64,000 nt of DNA, taken from contig CM071598.1 of the NCBI GenBank assembly GCA_036435485.1, positions 106,080,501 through 106,144,500 on the forward strand. Reading direction: 5' to 3'. Shown one piece after another: positions 50,800 through 62,166 of this stretch. The notes beneath the pieces were generated by a model, which did no database searches, was not told the DNA's origin, and saw only the letters and a program-made list of their open reading frames with translations. How positions within the stretch are numbered: the first letter of the stretch is position 1; every line of letters begins with the position of its first letter. The DNA comes from Saposhnikovia divaricata. Taxonomy: Eukaryota; Streptophyta; Magnoliopsida; Apiales; Apiaceae. The position numbers and the translations under genes were made by a program.

Positions 50800-51170
50800 C
50801 GCTCCCTAATTTTTTTCCCTTCTAATAAACTCCATTCTGACTTGCCTGAATGATTTCATCAACCTCTGTAGACATCGCAAGTAAAGTTCAATTTGAGGCC
50901 CCCTGGCCTGCCATCCACATCCAATGTGTCCTGTAACCAGCATGGAGTCGCTGTATGCATTGAGATTCTCCACTTTCATTTCAATTACGAGCTTGAGGAC
51001 AATGATCAAGTCCTCATACTCGGTTGCATTGTTGGATGCTTCAAATGTGAAGTGAATTGCACTGCTTATCTTATGACCTTCGGGAGTAACGAGCTCAATC
51101 CCGGCTCTGGCTCCTTCCTTATTCGATGCTCCATCAACATAAAGCTCCCACAACGAGGCCGAATTCTGTT
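50800..51170 (-). pseudogene. Second (archaeal-type) RNase H of the Tat element
   Basis: Acidic residues are visible in LYVDGASNK, NNATEYE and AYSDSML, the D-E-D core of an additional RNase H. Only Tat-type Ty3 elements among plant LTR elements usually carry this domain. It is out of frame with the RT ORF on one side (51204) and with integrase on the other. Confidence 0.82.
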
Positions 51171-51203
51171 CCTTGGCCTCGGGTTTAATTATCTCCGGGT
51201 TCG

Positions 51204-52378
51204 CTATGAGAGCTCAAAATCTTCAATTTGAGGAGGAAATTCCAGTATGAAATCAGCTAGAGCCTGGCACTTTAATGCACCCCGAGGCTTGTATTCGATG
51301 TCAAATTGGCCTAGCTCCAAAGCCCATTTTAATAGTCTTCCTGACGTTTCTAGTTTGTGCATTACTTGTCTTAAAGGATAAGATGTGCGAACCTCAATTT
51401 TGTGGGCCTGAAAGTATGGCCTTAACTTTTGCAAGGCCAATACTAGAGCATAGGCGAGCTGCTCCATATTTGTATAGCGAGTCTCAGAATCTAGCATTCT
51501 CATACTGATATAATAAATAGGATATTGGAACTTTTCCTCTTCGCGAACCAAGACTGCGCTGATCGCATGCTCTAACACAGAGAGGTAGACAATGAGTGTC
51601 TCTTCATCCTTAGGCTTCGCAAGCAAAGGTGGCGAGCCTAGGTGCTCCTTAATTCTCTGAAAGGCCTCCTCGCATTGAGGGGTCCACTCAAAATTCTTTC
51701 CTACTTTCTTGATAGCTTTGAAGAACTCATGGCACTTGTCTGATGATTTTGAAACAAATCTATTGAGAGCAACTATCCTCCCTGTTAGGCTTTGAACCTC
51801 CTTCACACTTCTAGGCGATCTCATTTCCATTAGAGCTTTAATTTTGGCTGGATTGGCCTCGATACCTCTGTGGTTGACAATGAACCCAAGGAATTTCCCA
51901 TATTCGACCCCAAATACACAATTTTGGGGGTTGAGCTTCATTCTATATTTCCTCAATATATCAAACATCTCAGCGAGGTGAGTGATGTGATCCCCAGCCT
52001 CCTTAGACTTCATAAGCATGTCGTCCACATAGACCTCCATTGTTTTCCCAATTTGCTTCTCGAACATCATGTTAACGAGCCTTTGGTAGGTGGCCCCAGC
52101 ATTGAGGAGACCAAAGGGCATCCCTATGTAACAGTAAAGGCCTCTATTAGTGATGAACGAGGTGTGTTCCTGATCAGGGCCGTACATCGGTATCTGATTG
52201 TACCCCGAATAAGCATCCATGAAGCTAAGTAGTGCGTGCCCTGCTGTAGAATCCACTAGCTGATCAATCCTTGGCAGCGGGAAGCTATCCTTGGGGCAAT
52301 GTTTGTTGAGATCAGTGAAGTCCACACATGTCCTCCACTTTCCATTTGGCTTTTTTACAAGGACAGGGTTCGGATCTC
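51204..52378 (-). pseudogene. Tat reverse transcriptase and first RNase H
   Basis: An open frame of 373 codons begins inside RT (DFTDLNKHCPKDSFPLP) with upstream coding still readable to about 52378. Catalytic YVDD and the MPFGLLNAGATYQR block are present. The connection and first RNase H (YYISMRMLDSETRYTNMEQ, near YKPRGALKCQALADF) follow. The RT N-terminus and everything between gag and RT are missing at the junction near 52380. Confidence 0.87.
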
Positions 52379-52379
52379 A

Positions 52380-53329
52380 TGGGTAAAGGGTGAGGACGAG
52401 CCCATATTGCTGAAGATCCCTTTCTCAACATTCATTGCGTCTAAGGCCTTTTTCAATTCCTCCAATTTGTAGTCACCCACTTTCACCCCCTTGTCTTCAG
52501 CCTTCTTACGACCTTCTCCAGTACTACCATGGTGGGATTGAGTCTTTTTAGGGGCACTAGACTCCTCCTGATAATTCATGCTATCCTTCTTGTTGCGATC
52601 CTGAGGATTTGGTTCGTGATGTTGGGACCACTCACGGTCTCGATGAGATGGGGGTCTGTCATCGCGACGATGGGACCGCTCACGCTCTCTACGAGGAGAG
52701 GGGGGTCGGTCATCACAGCGATTTGACCGCTCACGATCTCGAGGAGATGGGGGTCGCTATGAACCGTGTGCCCTCTCATGAGATCGTTTATCCTTCCTAT
52801 CACCTGTAACCTTCTCAAGCTTAAGGCGGAGGTCTTTATCAGTTAATTTCTTTCCAATACGATCAAATACAGATATCGACCTCCCTTCAGATGATGCAGC
52901 TTCGTGCTATGATATGGGTTTCTTCTTAGAGACCTCATTCCCTTCTGTCTCTTCTCGCCAGTCAGGGTTGGTCTGATCAGAGGTAACATCTTCAAACTCA
53001 CCAATTAGCTGCTTTGTGGGGCCTTTACTACCATCCACTTGATGTGTGAAGGGACCCTTCCTAGCATTCCTCTTCGTACCTCTTGATCTGTTTTTTTTTT
53101 CAACCTTGGCGACCCTCTCCTGAACTTCCGCCATCTGATCACCGAGGCCTCTGAGATATGCCATAACCTCATCATGGTCAGTCCCTTTCTTGGGGGGCGT
53201 TACCATGCTCTTTGGAGGGTCTCTCTTTGGGGGGTCACCCCTAGGCGGATCGTCTTTAGGCGGATCGTTCTTAGGGGTCTCCTTGTTGTGGTCATTTCCA
53301 TGCTTGTTCTTCTTGTTTGATTTAGTCAT
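52380..53329 (-). pseudogene. Tat gag N-terminus (right copy)
   Basis: Starts at 53329 (MTKSNKKNKHGN). It has DPPK/GDPP repeats, a coiled-coil helix (AYLRGLGDQMAEVQERVAKVE), then charged repeats encoded by 52818-52576, and ends in SSPFTHEIR at about 52383. Capsid, zinc knuckle and protease are gone. The frame changes at the deletion joint. Confidence 0.83.
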
Positions 53330-53372
53330 CGTTCTCCCAAATCAATGACTAGCCCCTCCTTCTAGGGCCAGA

Positions 53373-54104
53373 TGTTATAGGGAAAATTTGGTATAACAAT
53401 GTTTTGGAGGTTTGCTGGATTAACGGAGCAAAATACGGATATTTTACTAAAGACGTGAAGAACAAGGCTTAGGGTTTTGGTGTTTAGGTGTGGCTGATCT
53501 TGTATGGTGTTTTCAGGGTTAACTGTTTCTTATCCATATCAAGGTGCCTACGTACCCTATTTATAGGGATCAAGCCATACGTAGTTCTTGGGCTAGGGTT
53601 TTTGGAGATAAGTCATGGCCCAAGTCCACTCACTTTAGGGCTGACATGTAAACAATCCATCAATTCTGCCCATGACCCATGGCCCAATAAAGGTTACCTA
53701 TGGCTAACATGATGCTAGAATCATAAGGCCTCTCTAACGAAGCTGATGGAGGGCTCACAAGGACCTCGCACGCGACCCTGCTAGGTTTAGCTATGCGATG
53801 TAGGCTCAAGTGTGGAAATACTCATGCGACCTCGTTGGGCTTAGCTTTGAGCCTTCACGATAATAATATGTTAGGCCATGCTGGACCTTAGTAAAGATTA
53901 AAGATGACGTGACCCCTCGTAGGAAGTCATAAGCGAAGCGATGCCTTTCGAGGGATCGTTTTCTCCTCGTATACAACAATATTAACCCTAAGAAATATAC
54001 TGGACTGATTCCTGCTGGTGGGCTTCAATCACCCAATTATCCTTTTTGGGCCCATTATGGCTTAGTGGTCCTATTCCAGATCTATACCAGGTTTGGGCAT
54101 AACA
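53373..54104 (-). repeat. Tat LTR, right copy (5' LTR, apparently full length)
   Basis: 732 bp, - strand TGTTATGCCC...CCCTATAACA. The primer-site region beyond it reads TCTGGCCCTAGAAGG. It has the TATAAATAGG box near 53550-53570. It holds the 374 bp that the left LTR lacks. Confidence 0.85.
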
Positions 54105-55186
54105 AAATGGAAACATAAATTAATAAAATTTTAGAGTTTAAAACATATAAATTTAATTTCAAAATTACCGGAAGGTTCGGATAGAAAATTTACCTCCAAA
54201 ACAGCTATGAACAGATTTATAAAAAAAACACTAAAATCTCGAATAATTCTTTTTCCATTGAAAGAGATTCCTAATTTGTATTGTCTCACTCATAAATCCC
54301 GGAAGTGAAATCCAGCCATAAACTCAACATAATCTATCTCAGGTCCTCTCGGATGCACCAAAAAAATAGATGAAATATATGATTAACTTAACTACGGCCA
54401 AGAAAACTTCGTCCCAACTCACAGCAACTCATGTCACATATATAGGTTTTAAACAGAGAAGGACAAAGGGTGTTTGTATATAATGATTTATTGAAATAAT
54501 ATGAGACCAGATTTGCACATATTACAAAACGAATTATGTCAAACATGCATGCATGTTTGGAGCCGAGAGATGATATTGTAAAGAAAATGGAAGATGCTAG
54601 CTAATTTAAGAAAGACACATGATTGATACAAACACAAGTACATGGATGTATATCATTCGCAAATACTAAACTGCCACTCCCTGGTAACACTTTATAATTA
54701 AATTATTTAATAATATCGTTGAATTAATGTGTCGGTTACTAAAATGAAAATGAGGCATATTTTTCACACTTAATGACACATAATTAAGCACAAATAGAAA
54801 AAGCAAAACTTGTCATTAATTCATCACCACTTATCACATCATGCAAATAATTTAAATATCAACTTTTTTTTAAACATGAATCTAATAAATTGCGATCTAG
54901 CTTAGTGGATTTAATAAATTTAAGAACTCTTTTTGTTGGGTTTAGACTTTATTAGTATTGTTATTTTCGAGATTGAGACATTAAACATTTATCAAGGCGA
55001 TTGTTTTCCTTTATTCTGCTTTATTATGATTTGAAGTTGATTAATTGTGTAGCCTTATTGTTATAACTAGCGTAATAGCCCGTACAAGGCACGGATCTCT
55101 AGTAAAACTCATATTAAAACTTCTTCCAAAACGTATGCTTAGAATAATGAATTGTGGTGTAACAATATGCTACCATCTTTACGCCA
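54105..55186. other. AT-rich spacer between the Tat and copia elements
   Basis: No gene or RNA recognised. Near 55070-55100 is a TAATAGCCCGTACAAGGCACG motif resembling a common plant repeat end, but without a partner. Confidence 0.4.
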
Positions 55187-55191
55187 CCATC

Positions 55192-56245
55192 TGTTAGACA
55201 ATCTGTGAAAATAGTACAAAATATTAGATCGTGTGTGTGTGAATAACAGAATAATAAAACGAATAAAAGAGGAGACAAGAACGTAAAAACCCGAGTCCAG
55301 TGCATGACTGTCTCCTTAAAGCGTATTTGCCCTCACCGTATGTGCGAGCGAAACGCCTCCCAGGATAAAACGGATTGCAGTGAGGCTACAATAGCGTCAC
55401 TCTCAGCGAGCTTGAAACGAGCAAGAATATCACCGAAGGAAGAAGAGGCTGTGTAGATCGAATTAATAATCCTAGACCCTAAGGGGGGTATTTATAGGAT
55501 AGACAAGACTTGTTCGCTACACAACTGCCTAACTTAATTAAACGCGTTAATTAAGATAAGACTGAAATGAAAAGATAATGATAAAACTTGTGCGCTACTC
55601 AATTACCCCAATTAAAAAGTCGGTGGTAATTTTCCTTTATTAATTAACAGCGTTAATTAATTAAGGTAAGGCGGTGGCAAAAAATTCGTTATAAAAACAG
55701 AATTGATTTTACCACAATTAATTCCAAATTCGAATTAATTTAGTCAAATCTTTAAGCCCAAACCCAGTGGAAATAATAATTAGCAAAACTAGTCCGGGAT
55801 TATTCGGCCCAATTTTCTGCTACATTCGTGTCCGCAGGTCGCACACGCGGAAAGCCCGAAGGCTTGCGAAGCCTCGAATTTCCCCTCGAAATCCCACAAT
55901 TCGCACCCCCCCTGCGCGCCCGCGTATGAGATGGTGCAACACTTAACCAACACAAGTGAACACTCCTCTTGTGTTATACTATATAAAGCAAAAGAAACTC
56001 CTTTTCCTTTGCTATGTGGGACTTCAAACTTAACAACAAAATTTCCACTCTTAAGGGACCAACTTTGAGTAATCATAACTCATCCATCCCTTAGTCGTTT
56101 TGAGTGTTTAAATATGCATTGGAAAGCTCTCGCGGAGGAGAACACTCTCCAAGCATGACTTGTTGCAAACACGCACACAAGGCACACTCAAACCGGAGCT
56201 CAAAATGACTCGACAATGTGGGTCTAAAACCCACATTTTCTAACA
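55192..56245 (-). repeat. 3' LTR of the copia element
   Basis: 1054 bp. On the - strand it starts TGTTAGAAAATGTGGG. The promoter box CCTATAAATACC lies at 55488-55499. It lacks about 10 bp present in the other LTR (near 55458). Confidence 0.95.
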
Positions 56246-56867
56246 ATCCCCCACATGGATGAGATTGATATCGTAGTAGCACACACCAGACAGACAGACA
56301 CGGAATTTGATGTGGTGATAATTCTTTGATCAGATATAGCATACGATAGGTAGAGGTTTGCTCCTTGAACCTTCGCTTGAGTAAGCATACCGACCTTACT
56401 GGTAGACAGTGGAGGTTTGCTCTTTGAACTGTTCGACCGTTTGTGTAAGCGATGATATACTTATCACTATATCCTTTCTGACTCGTTCAGCTCTCATGAT
56501 TATGTCCATTTTGGCCATGGAACATCGTCCTGGTTCTGCAGGAGTTTCTAAAGAATTGTGCCTCGCAACTCTCCTTTGAAGCGGTCCCACTTCTCTCCCA
56601 CATAGGTGATCTTTATACTTATAGAGTAACCCACGTTTACTCAATTGAATTCCATGCGTTATAACCTTGAACTCCATGTATTCACCGAAAGATCATTAAA
56701 AGCTCGAAAGCTTACCCTCGTACCTTACGGGTCTCACTGTTTCTCATCATAGGAACAGGCCAGGGGTTACCCCCACAGTGATTTGGTCATCATGATTTAG
56801 TTGGCCCATTGAACCAAGTTCTTGGGACCTCTAGTCAGCAATGGTTGGGTGTCCACCATGACGCCGT

Positions 56868-59800
56868 TTAAGCAATAGGCTTAAGGCCCATTCCTCTCGA
56901 TGATTTGTCAACCAGTTCTCTTGATAACCCTTTGGTTAGCGGATCCGCAATATTATCCTTTGACGGTATAAAGTCAATAGTGATAATTCCGGTTGACATT
57001 AACTGTCTAATGGAACTATGTCGTCGTCGTATATGACGGGACTTTCCATTATACATTGTGCTCTGTGCTCTGCCAATAGCAGACTGACTATCATAGTGCA
57101 GTCCTATTGCAGTCACAGGCTTTTGCCATCTCGGAACATCCTCCAAAAATTGGCGTAAATATTCTGCCTCTTGTGCGCATTTATCTAATGCCACAAACTC
57201 AGCTTCCATTTTGGACTGAGTTATAACCGTTTGTTTAGAGGATTTCCATGACACTGCTGCTCCAGCTAGTGTAAACACATAACCACTCGTAGACTTTAGT
57301 GCCTTCTTGCTAGATATCCAGTTTGCGTCAGTATAGCCTTCTAGTACTGCTGGATAACTACCATAATGCAAACCATAATCTCGAGTTCCCCTCAAGTACT
57401 TTAGTACTCGTATGATCGCTTTCCAGTGATCAGCTCCCGGATTACTCGTAAATCTATTCAACTTGCTAATTGAGTATGCAATGTCTGGTCTTGTACAACT
57501 CATAAGGTACATCAGACTTCCAATTATCCGTGAGTATTCCAACTGCGAGACTCCTACACCTTTATTCTTGGATAGATGTAAAGTCAAATCCACAGGTGTT
57601 CTCGCTGTCTCAACATCATCCTTGAGAAATTTCTCAAGAATCTTGTCAACATAATGTGGTTGACTTAAGGTAAGACCCTCCGAGGTTCTAGAAATTTGAA
57701 TTCCCAGAATTACATTTGCTAGACCCATGTCTTTCATGTCAAATCTTGCCTTTAACATGTCCTTAGTAGATTTGATCACCTTATCATTGCTACCGGCAAT
57801 AAGTAGATCATCTACGTACAAAGTCATCATAACATATCCGTTTTCGTTATCCTTGTAGTAGGCGCAACTATCACATTCATTGATCTTGAAACCACTGGCT
57901 AACACAACCTCATCAAATTTCTCATGCCATTTCATAGGCGCTTGCTTCAAGCCATACAGTGATTTCACCAATCTACAGACTTTTCTTTCTTGTCCAGGGA
58001 CAACAAACCCTTCAGGTTGTTCCATATAGATTTCCTCATCTATATCCCCATTTAGAAAAGCTGTCTTCACATCCATTTGATGTACAGTCAACTTTCGCAT
58101 TGCAGCGATAGCAAACATCATCCTTATAGATGTTATTCTCGATACTGGAGAATATGTATCAAAGTAATCAAGACCATGTTGCTGCTTGTATCCTTTGATT
58201 ACAAGTCTGGCCTTGTACTTATCGATGGTCCCATCAGGTTTCAACTTCTTTTTGAAAACCCACTTGCTACCTAGTGTTTTACTACCGGCTGGTAAGTCCA
58301 CTAACTCCCAAGTATGATTCTGTAAAATAGAATCTACTTCACTTTTGATGGCCTCTTTCCACATAGGTCCATCAGGTGATGTTACCGCTTCCCTATAGGT
58401 TTTCGGATCACCTTCTTCGAGCAAATAAGTCAGAAACTCTGACCCATAGGATTTCTCCTTCCTTTGTCTTTTGCTCCTTCTCACTACCCCCACATTTTCA
58501 TCTTCACTTTCATCATTCTCATTGTCGTCTACTATAGACTCATGAGATCGTTTAGACGTCGTAGGGTGTTCGACTCCAGGATTACAAGGAAATACATTCT
58601 CAAAGAATGACGCATTCCTTGACTCCATAATCGTATTCTTTTGAATCTCAGGAATCTTTGATTCATATATAAGAAACCGATATGCAGTACTATGTGGTGG
58701 ATATCCGATGAAGATACAATCCACAGTCTTTGGACCAATCTTCACCTTCTTAGGTGCAGGGATCAGTACCTTTGCAAGGCACCCCCACACTTTCAGATTT
58801 TGGTAACTTGGTTTCTTTTCCTTCCACATCTCATAAGGACTTTCATCCTTATTCTTGCGAATCATCATATTTAAAATATGAGTTGCACTTAAGATGGCTT
58901 CCCCCCACATCGACTGCGGAAGTCCAGAGCTTAACAACATCGCATTCATCATCTCCTTGAGAGTGCGATTCTTCCTCTCAGCCACTCCATTAGACTGAGG
59001 GGAATATGGTGCAGTGACCTCATGGATTATACCATGTTGTGAACAGAATTCCCCAAAAGGTTCAACATATTCACCTCCACGATCACTTCGTATCGTTTTG
59101 ATTTTCTCATTTTGTTGTGTCTCAACTTCTTCCTTATAGATTTTAAATTTATCAATAGCTTCGTCTTTGCTTTTAAGCAAATATACATAACAGTATTTTG
59201 TACAATCATCTATGAATGTAATAAAATACTTGTTTCCTCCTCTAGTTGGAGCAAATTTTAAATCACATATGTCGCTATGTATTAGGTCTAGCACCTTGGT
59301 GTTTCTTTGCACATGTTTAAACGATGCTCTTGTTAATTTTGCCTCAACACAAGTTTCACACTTATGTTTTGAATCAATATTCAATTTTGGTATGTAATCT
59401 TTTGCACTTAAACGTCGTAAAGTGTCAAAATTAACATGTCCTAATCTAGCATGCCATAAATTAGGAGACTCAAGCAAGTAAGCAGAAGAATTCTTTATTT
59501 CATTATTGTCCTTAACGGACATCACATTGAGCTTAAAAAGCCCATCGGTTACATAACCCTTGCCTACAAACATACCATTCTTAGACAAAATAACTTTATC
59601 TGACTCTATTACAATACGAAATCCATGCTTATTCAACAAGGAACCAGACACAAGGTTCTTGCGAATATCAGGCACATAAAGTACATTCTTCAAAGTCATA
59701 AGCTTCCCAGAAGTCATCTTCAGAATCACCGTGCCTTCCCCTTCAATGGTAGAAGTTGCTGAATTCCCCATGTAAAGCTTCTCACCAGCATCAGAAGCTT

Positions 59801-61037
59801 TGAGGCTAGAGAAAACCGCCTTGTCCGAACAAACATGCCTTGTAGCTCCCGTATCAATCCACCATTCCTTCGGATTAGAGCCAACCAGGTTCACCTCAGA
59901 GACCGTAGCACAGAGGTCTATGTCACCCATCTCCTTAGAGATATCATCGACCATGTTTGCTTCCTTCTTCTTGTTAGGCTTCTTAGGCTTCCTACACTCA
60001 GAAGACCTATGACCCACTTTGTCGCAGTTAAAGCACTTCCCTTGAAACTTCGTCTTCGAAATTCCTCCCTTAGGTGCCAACTTTGCCCCTTTACCAGAAT
60101 TGTTCTTCTTGGGCTTATGTTCCACCATGTTTGCCTTTTCAGTGGCAACATTCATCTTCTTCTCGGATCCCCTGTTGTCTTCTTCAATACGAAGTCTAAC
60201 TATCAGATCCTCCATAGTCATCTCCTTTCGCTTATGCTTAAGGTAGTTCTTGAAATCTTTCCATCCAGGTGGCAGCTTCTCAATCACAGCAGCAACTTGG
60301 AAAGACTCACTTATGATCATCCCTTCAGCATGAATATCATGGATGATCACTTGCAGTTCTTGCACCTGACTGACCACAGTCTTAGAATCCGCCATCTTAT
60401 AATCAAGAAAGCGGCCAACAATCCACTTCTTAGCCCCAGCATCCTCGGTTTTGTACTTATGGTCAAGTGACTCCCATAAGACCTTAGATGTTGGCTTTGT
60501 ACTGTACACGTTATATAACGAGTCAGCCAAACCATTTAGCACGTAATTCCGACAAATATAATCGGCGTGCTTCCAAGCATCAACAACATAAACTGCTTGC
60601 GTGTTACTCTCAGCAGTGAGCAACGGTGGATCTTCCCTGAGGTAGCGATCCATATTCAACGTGGTCAGATAGAACAGCATCTTTTGCTGCCAGCGTTTGA
60701 AGTTCGTACCATTGAACTTCTCAGGTTTCTCAGCATGTGCAGCGGGCACTGTAGGAACCGTAGGCACAACAGGTGCAACATGTGTAGTAGCCACTCCAGA
60801 TGGTGGTACTACCGTCGATCCAACCGGAACACTAAACTGTCCAATGACAGTATGTCCCACAGGCACATGTCCCGAAGGCACATGTCCAACCGGCGTTACA
60901 CCCACATCAGATGTTATAATCTGTGCAATAGGGTTTAACGGCGGCTGGTGATCCCCATCAGATGTTACAATCTGTGCGTTGGGATCAACCACCTTGTTCG
61001 TGTTGTTCATAGTTTGATTCTCCATCGATTCTGTCAC
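56868..61037 (-). CDS. Copia gag-pol polyprotein, intact
   Basis: 1389 codons without interruption, order gag-PR-INT-RT-RH as in Ty1/copia. Approximate residues: gag domain 100-300; zinc knuckle CFNCDKVGHRSSEC near 332-345; protease DTGA near 389; integrase zinc region from LWHARLGH near 526; DDE residues in HSDICD (587), SDRGGEY (652) and NGVAERKN (684); RT with YVDDLL near 1074; RNase H with YTDANW near 1234 and KMEAEF near 1279. All catalytic motifs are present, so it may encode an active element. The lineage was not determined. The ATG at 61037 is 60 bp inside the 5' LTR border. Confidence 0.95.
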   Translation of the reverse strand: MTESMENQTMNNTNKVVDPNAQIVTSDGDHQPPLNPIAQIITSDVGVTPVGHVPSGHVPVGHTVIGQFSVPVGSTVVPPSGVATTHVAPVVPTVPTVPAAHAEKPEKFNGTNFKRWQQKMLFYLTTLNMDRYLREDPPLLTAESNTQAVYVVDAWKHADYICRNYVLNGLADSLYNVYSTKPTSKVLWESLDHKYKTEDAGAKKWIVGRFLDYKMADSKTVVSQVQELQVIIHDIHAEGMIISESFQVAAVIEKLPPGWKDFKNYLKHKRKEMTMEDLIVRLRIEEDNRGSEKKMNVATEKANMVEHKPKKNNSGKGAKLAPKGGISKTKFQGKCFNCDKVGHRSSECRKPKKPNKKKEANMVDDISKEMGDIDLCATVSEVNLVGSNPKEWWIDTGATRHVCSDKAVFSSLKASDAGEKLYMGNSATSTIEGEGTVILKMTSGKLMTLKNVLYVPDIRKNLVSGSLLNKHGFRIVIESDKVILSKNGMFVGKGYVTDGLFKLNVMSVKDNNEIKNSSAYLLESPNLWHARLGHVNFDTLRRLSAKDYIPKLNIDSKHKCETCVEAKLTRASFKHVQRNTKVLDLIHSDICDLKFAPTRGGNKYFITFIDDCTKYCYVYLLKSKDEAIDKFKIYKEEVETQQNEKIKTIRSDRGGEYVEPFGEFCSQHGIIHEVTAPYSPQSNGVAERKNRTLKEMMNAMLLSSGLPQSMWGEAILSATHILNMMIRKNKDESPYEMWKEKKPSYQNLKVWGCLAKVLIPAPKKVKIGPKTVDCIFIGYPPHSTAYRFLIYESKIPEIQKNTIMESRNASFFENVFPCNPGVEHPTTSKRSHESIVDDNENDESEDENVGVVRRSKRQRKEKSYGSEFLTYLLEEGDPKTYREAVTSPDGPMWKEAIKSEVDSILQNHTWELVDLPAGSKTLGSKWVFKKKLKPDGTIDKYKARLVIKGYKQQHGLDYFDTYSPVSRITSIRMMFAIAAMRKLTVHQMDVKTAFLNGDIDEEIYMEQPEGFVVPGQERKVCRLVKSLYGLKQAPMKWHEKFDEVVLASGFKINECDSCAYYKDNENGYVMMTLYVDDLLIAGSNDKVIKSTKDMLKARFDMKDMGLANVILGIQISRTSEGLTLSQPHYVDKILEKFLKDDVETARTPVDLTLHLSKNKGVGVSQLEYSRIIGSLMYLMSCTRPDIAYSISKLNRFTSNPGADHWKAIIRVLKYLRGTRDYGLHYGSYPAVLEGYTDANWISSKKALKSTSGYVFTLAGAAVSWKSSKQTVITQSKMEAEFVALDKCAQEAEYLRQFLEDVPRWQKPVTAIGLHYDSQSAIGRAQSTMYNGKSRHIRRRHSSIRQLMSTGIITIDFIPSKDNIADPLTKGLSRELVDKSSRGMGLKPIA

Positions 61038-61081
61038 TCAAACAAACAATTAAATACGTAAGTACAGATCACAGATATGAT

Positions 61082-61095
61082 AAATACGCTTTAAG
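61082..61095 (-). promoter_or_regulatory. Non-canonical primer-site region, complementary to own LTR
   Basis: Two bases after the 5' LTR end, where a tRNA primer site (TGG...) is expected, the sense strand reads CTTAAAGCGTATTT. Its exact reverse complement lies upstream in the same LTR (61221-61234 on the + strand reads CTTAAAGCGTATTT). No tRNA 3' end complement is recognised. Confidence 0.6.
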
Positions 61096-61097
61096 AT

Positions 61098-62161
61098 TGT
61101 TAGACAATCTGTGAAAATAGTACAAAATATTAGATCGTGTGTGTGTGAATAACAGAATAATAAAACGAATAAAAGAGGAGACAAGAACGTAAAAACCCGA
61201 GTCCAGTGCGTGACTGTCTCCTTAAAGCGTATTTGCCCTCACCGTATGTGCGAGCGAAACGCCTCCCAGGATAAAACGGATTGCAGTGAGGCTACAATAG
61301 CGTCACTCTCAGCGAGCTTGAAACGAGCAAGAATATCACCGAAGGAAGAAGAGGCTGTGTAGAGGATGTGTTTTTCGAATTAATAATCCTAGACCCTAAG
61401 GGGGTATTTATAGGATAGACAAGACTTGTTCGCTACACAACTGCCTAACTTAATTAAACGCGTTAATTAAGATAAGACTGAAACGAAAAGATAATGATAA
61501 AACTTGTGCGCTACTCAATTACCCCAATTAAAAAGTCGGTGGTAATTTTCCTTTATTAATTAACCGCGTTAATTAATTAAGGTAAGGCGGTGGCAAAAAA
61601 TTCGTTATAAAAACAGAATTGATTTTACCACAATTAATTCCAAATTCGAATTAATTTAGTCAAATCTTTAAGCCCAAACCCAGTGGAAATAATAATTAGC
61701 AAAACTAGTCCGGGATTATTCGGCCCAATTTTCTGCTACATTCGTGTCCGCAGGTCGCACACGCGGAAAGCCCGAAGGCTTGCGAAGCCTCGAATTTCCC
61801 CTCGAAATCCCACAATTCGCACCCCCCCTGCGCGCCCGCGTATGAGATGGTGCAACACTTAACCAACACAAGTGAACACTCCTCTTGTGTTATACTATAT
61901 AAAGCAAAAGAAACTCCTTTTCCTTTGCTATGTGGGACTTCAAACTTAACAACAAAATTTCCACTCTTAAGGGACCAACTTTGAGTAATCATAACTCATC
62001 CATCCCTTAGTCGTTTTGAGTGTTTAAATATGCATTGGAAAGCTCTCGCGGAGGAGAACACTCTCCAAGCATGACTTGTTGCAAACACGCACACAAGGCA
62101 CACTCAAACCGGAGCTCAAAATGACTCGACAATGTGGGTCTAAAACCCACATTTTCTAACA
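61098..62161 (-). repeat. 5' LTR of the copia element
   Basis: 1064 bp. The TATA-like CCTATAAATACC is at about 61404-61414 on the - strand. Followed (- strand) by the unusual primer region and the gag start. Confidence 0.95.
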
Positions 62162-62166
62162 CCATC

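Larger units (their letters stand above)
44936..54104 (-). mobile_element. Ty3/gypsy Tat-type retrotransposon with antisense gene, internally deleted
   Basis: Order on the - strand: 5' LTR (54104-53373), primer site, gag N-terminus, deletion of capsid, nucleocapsid, protease and RT start, RT-RNase H, second RNase H, integrase, an oppositely oriented extra gene, purine tract, 3' LTR (45293-44936). A second RNase H of archaeal type and an extra ORF are hallmarks of Tat-lineage elements. It cannot move on its own. No clean TSD can be tested because the left side runs into another gag copy. Confidence 0.85.
55192..62161 (-). mobile_element. Complete young Ty1/copia retrotransposon
   Basis: 6970 bp with LTRs of 1054 and 1064 bp, inverted TGTTAG...CTAACA ends, and a perfect 5-bp TSD, CCATC (55187-55191 and 62162-62166). 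It holds a single uninterrupted gag-pol ORF and a purine tract ATGTGGGGGAT at 56246-56256. The two LTRs differ by only about three substitutions and two indels, which indicates a recent insertion. No tRNA-type primer site is present. Confidence 0.96.

Noticed and set aside
55060..55110. TAATAGCCCGTACAAGGCACG motif like a transposon end
   Set aside because: Only one end is present and no partner or TSD was found.
55789..56076. Identical 95-codon ORFs in both copia LTRs (also 61705-61992)
   Set aside because: They duplicate only because the LTRs are identical; no conserved domain and no fit with retroelement proteins.
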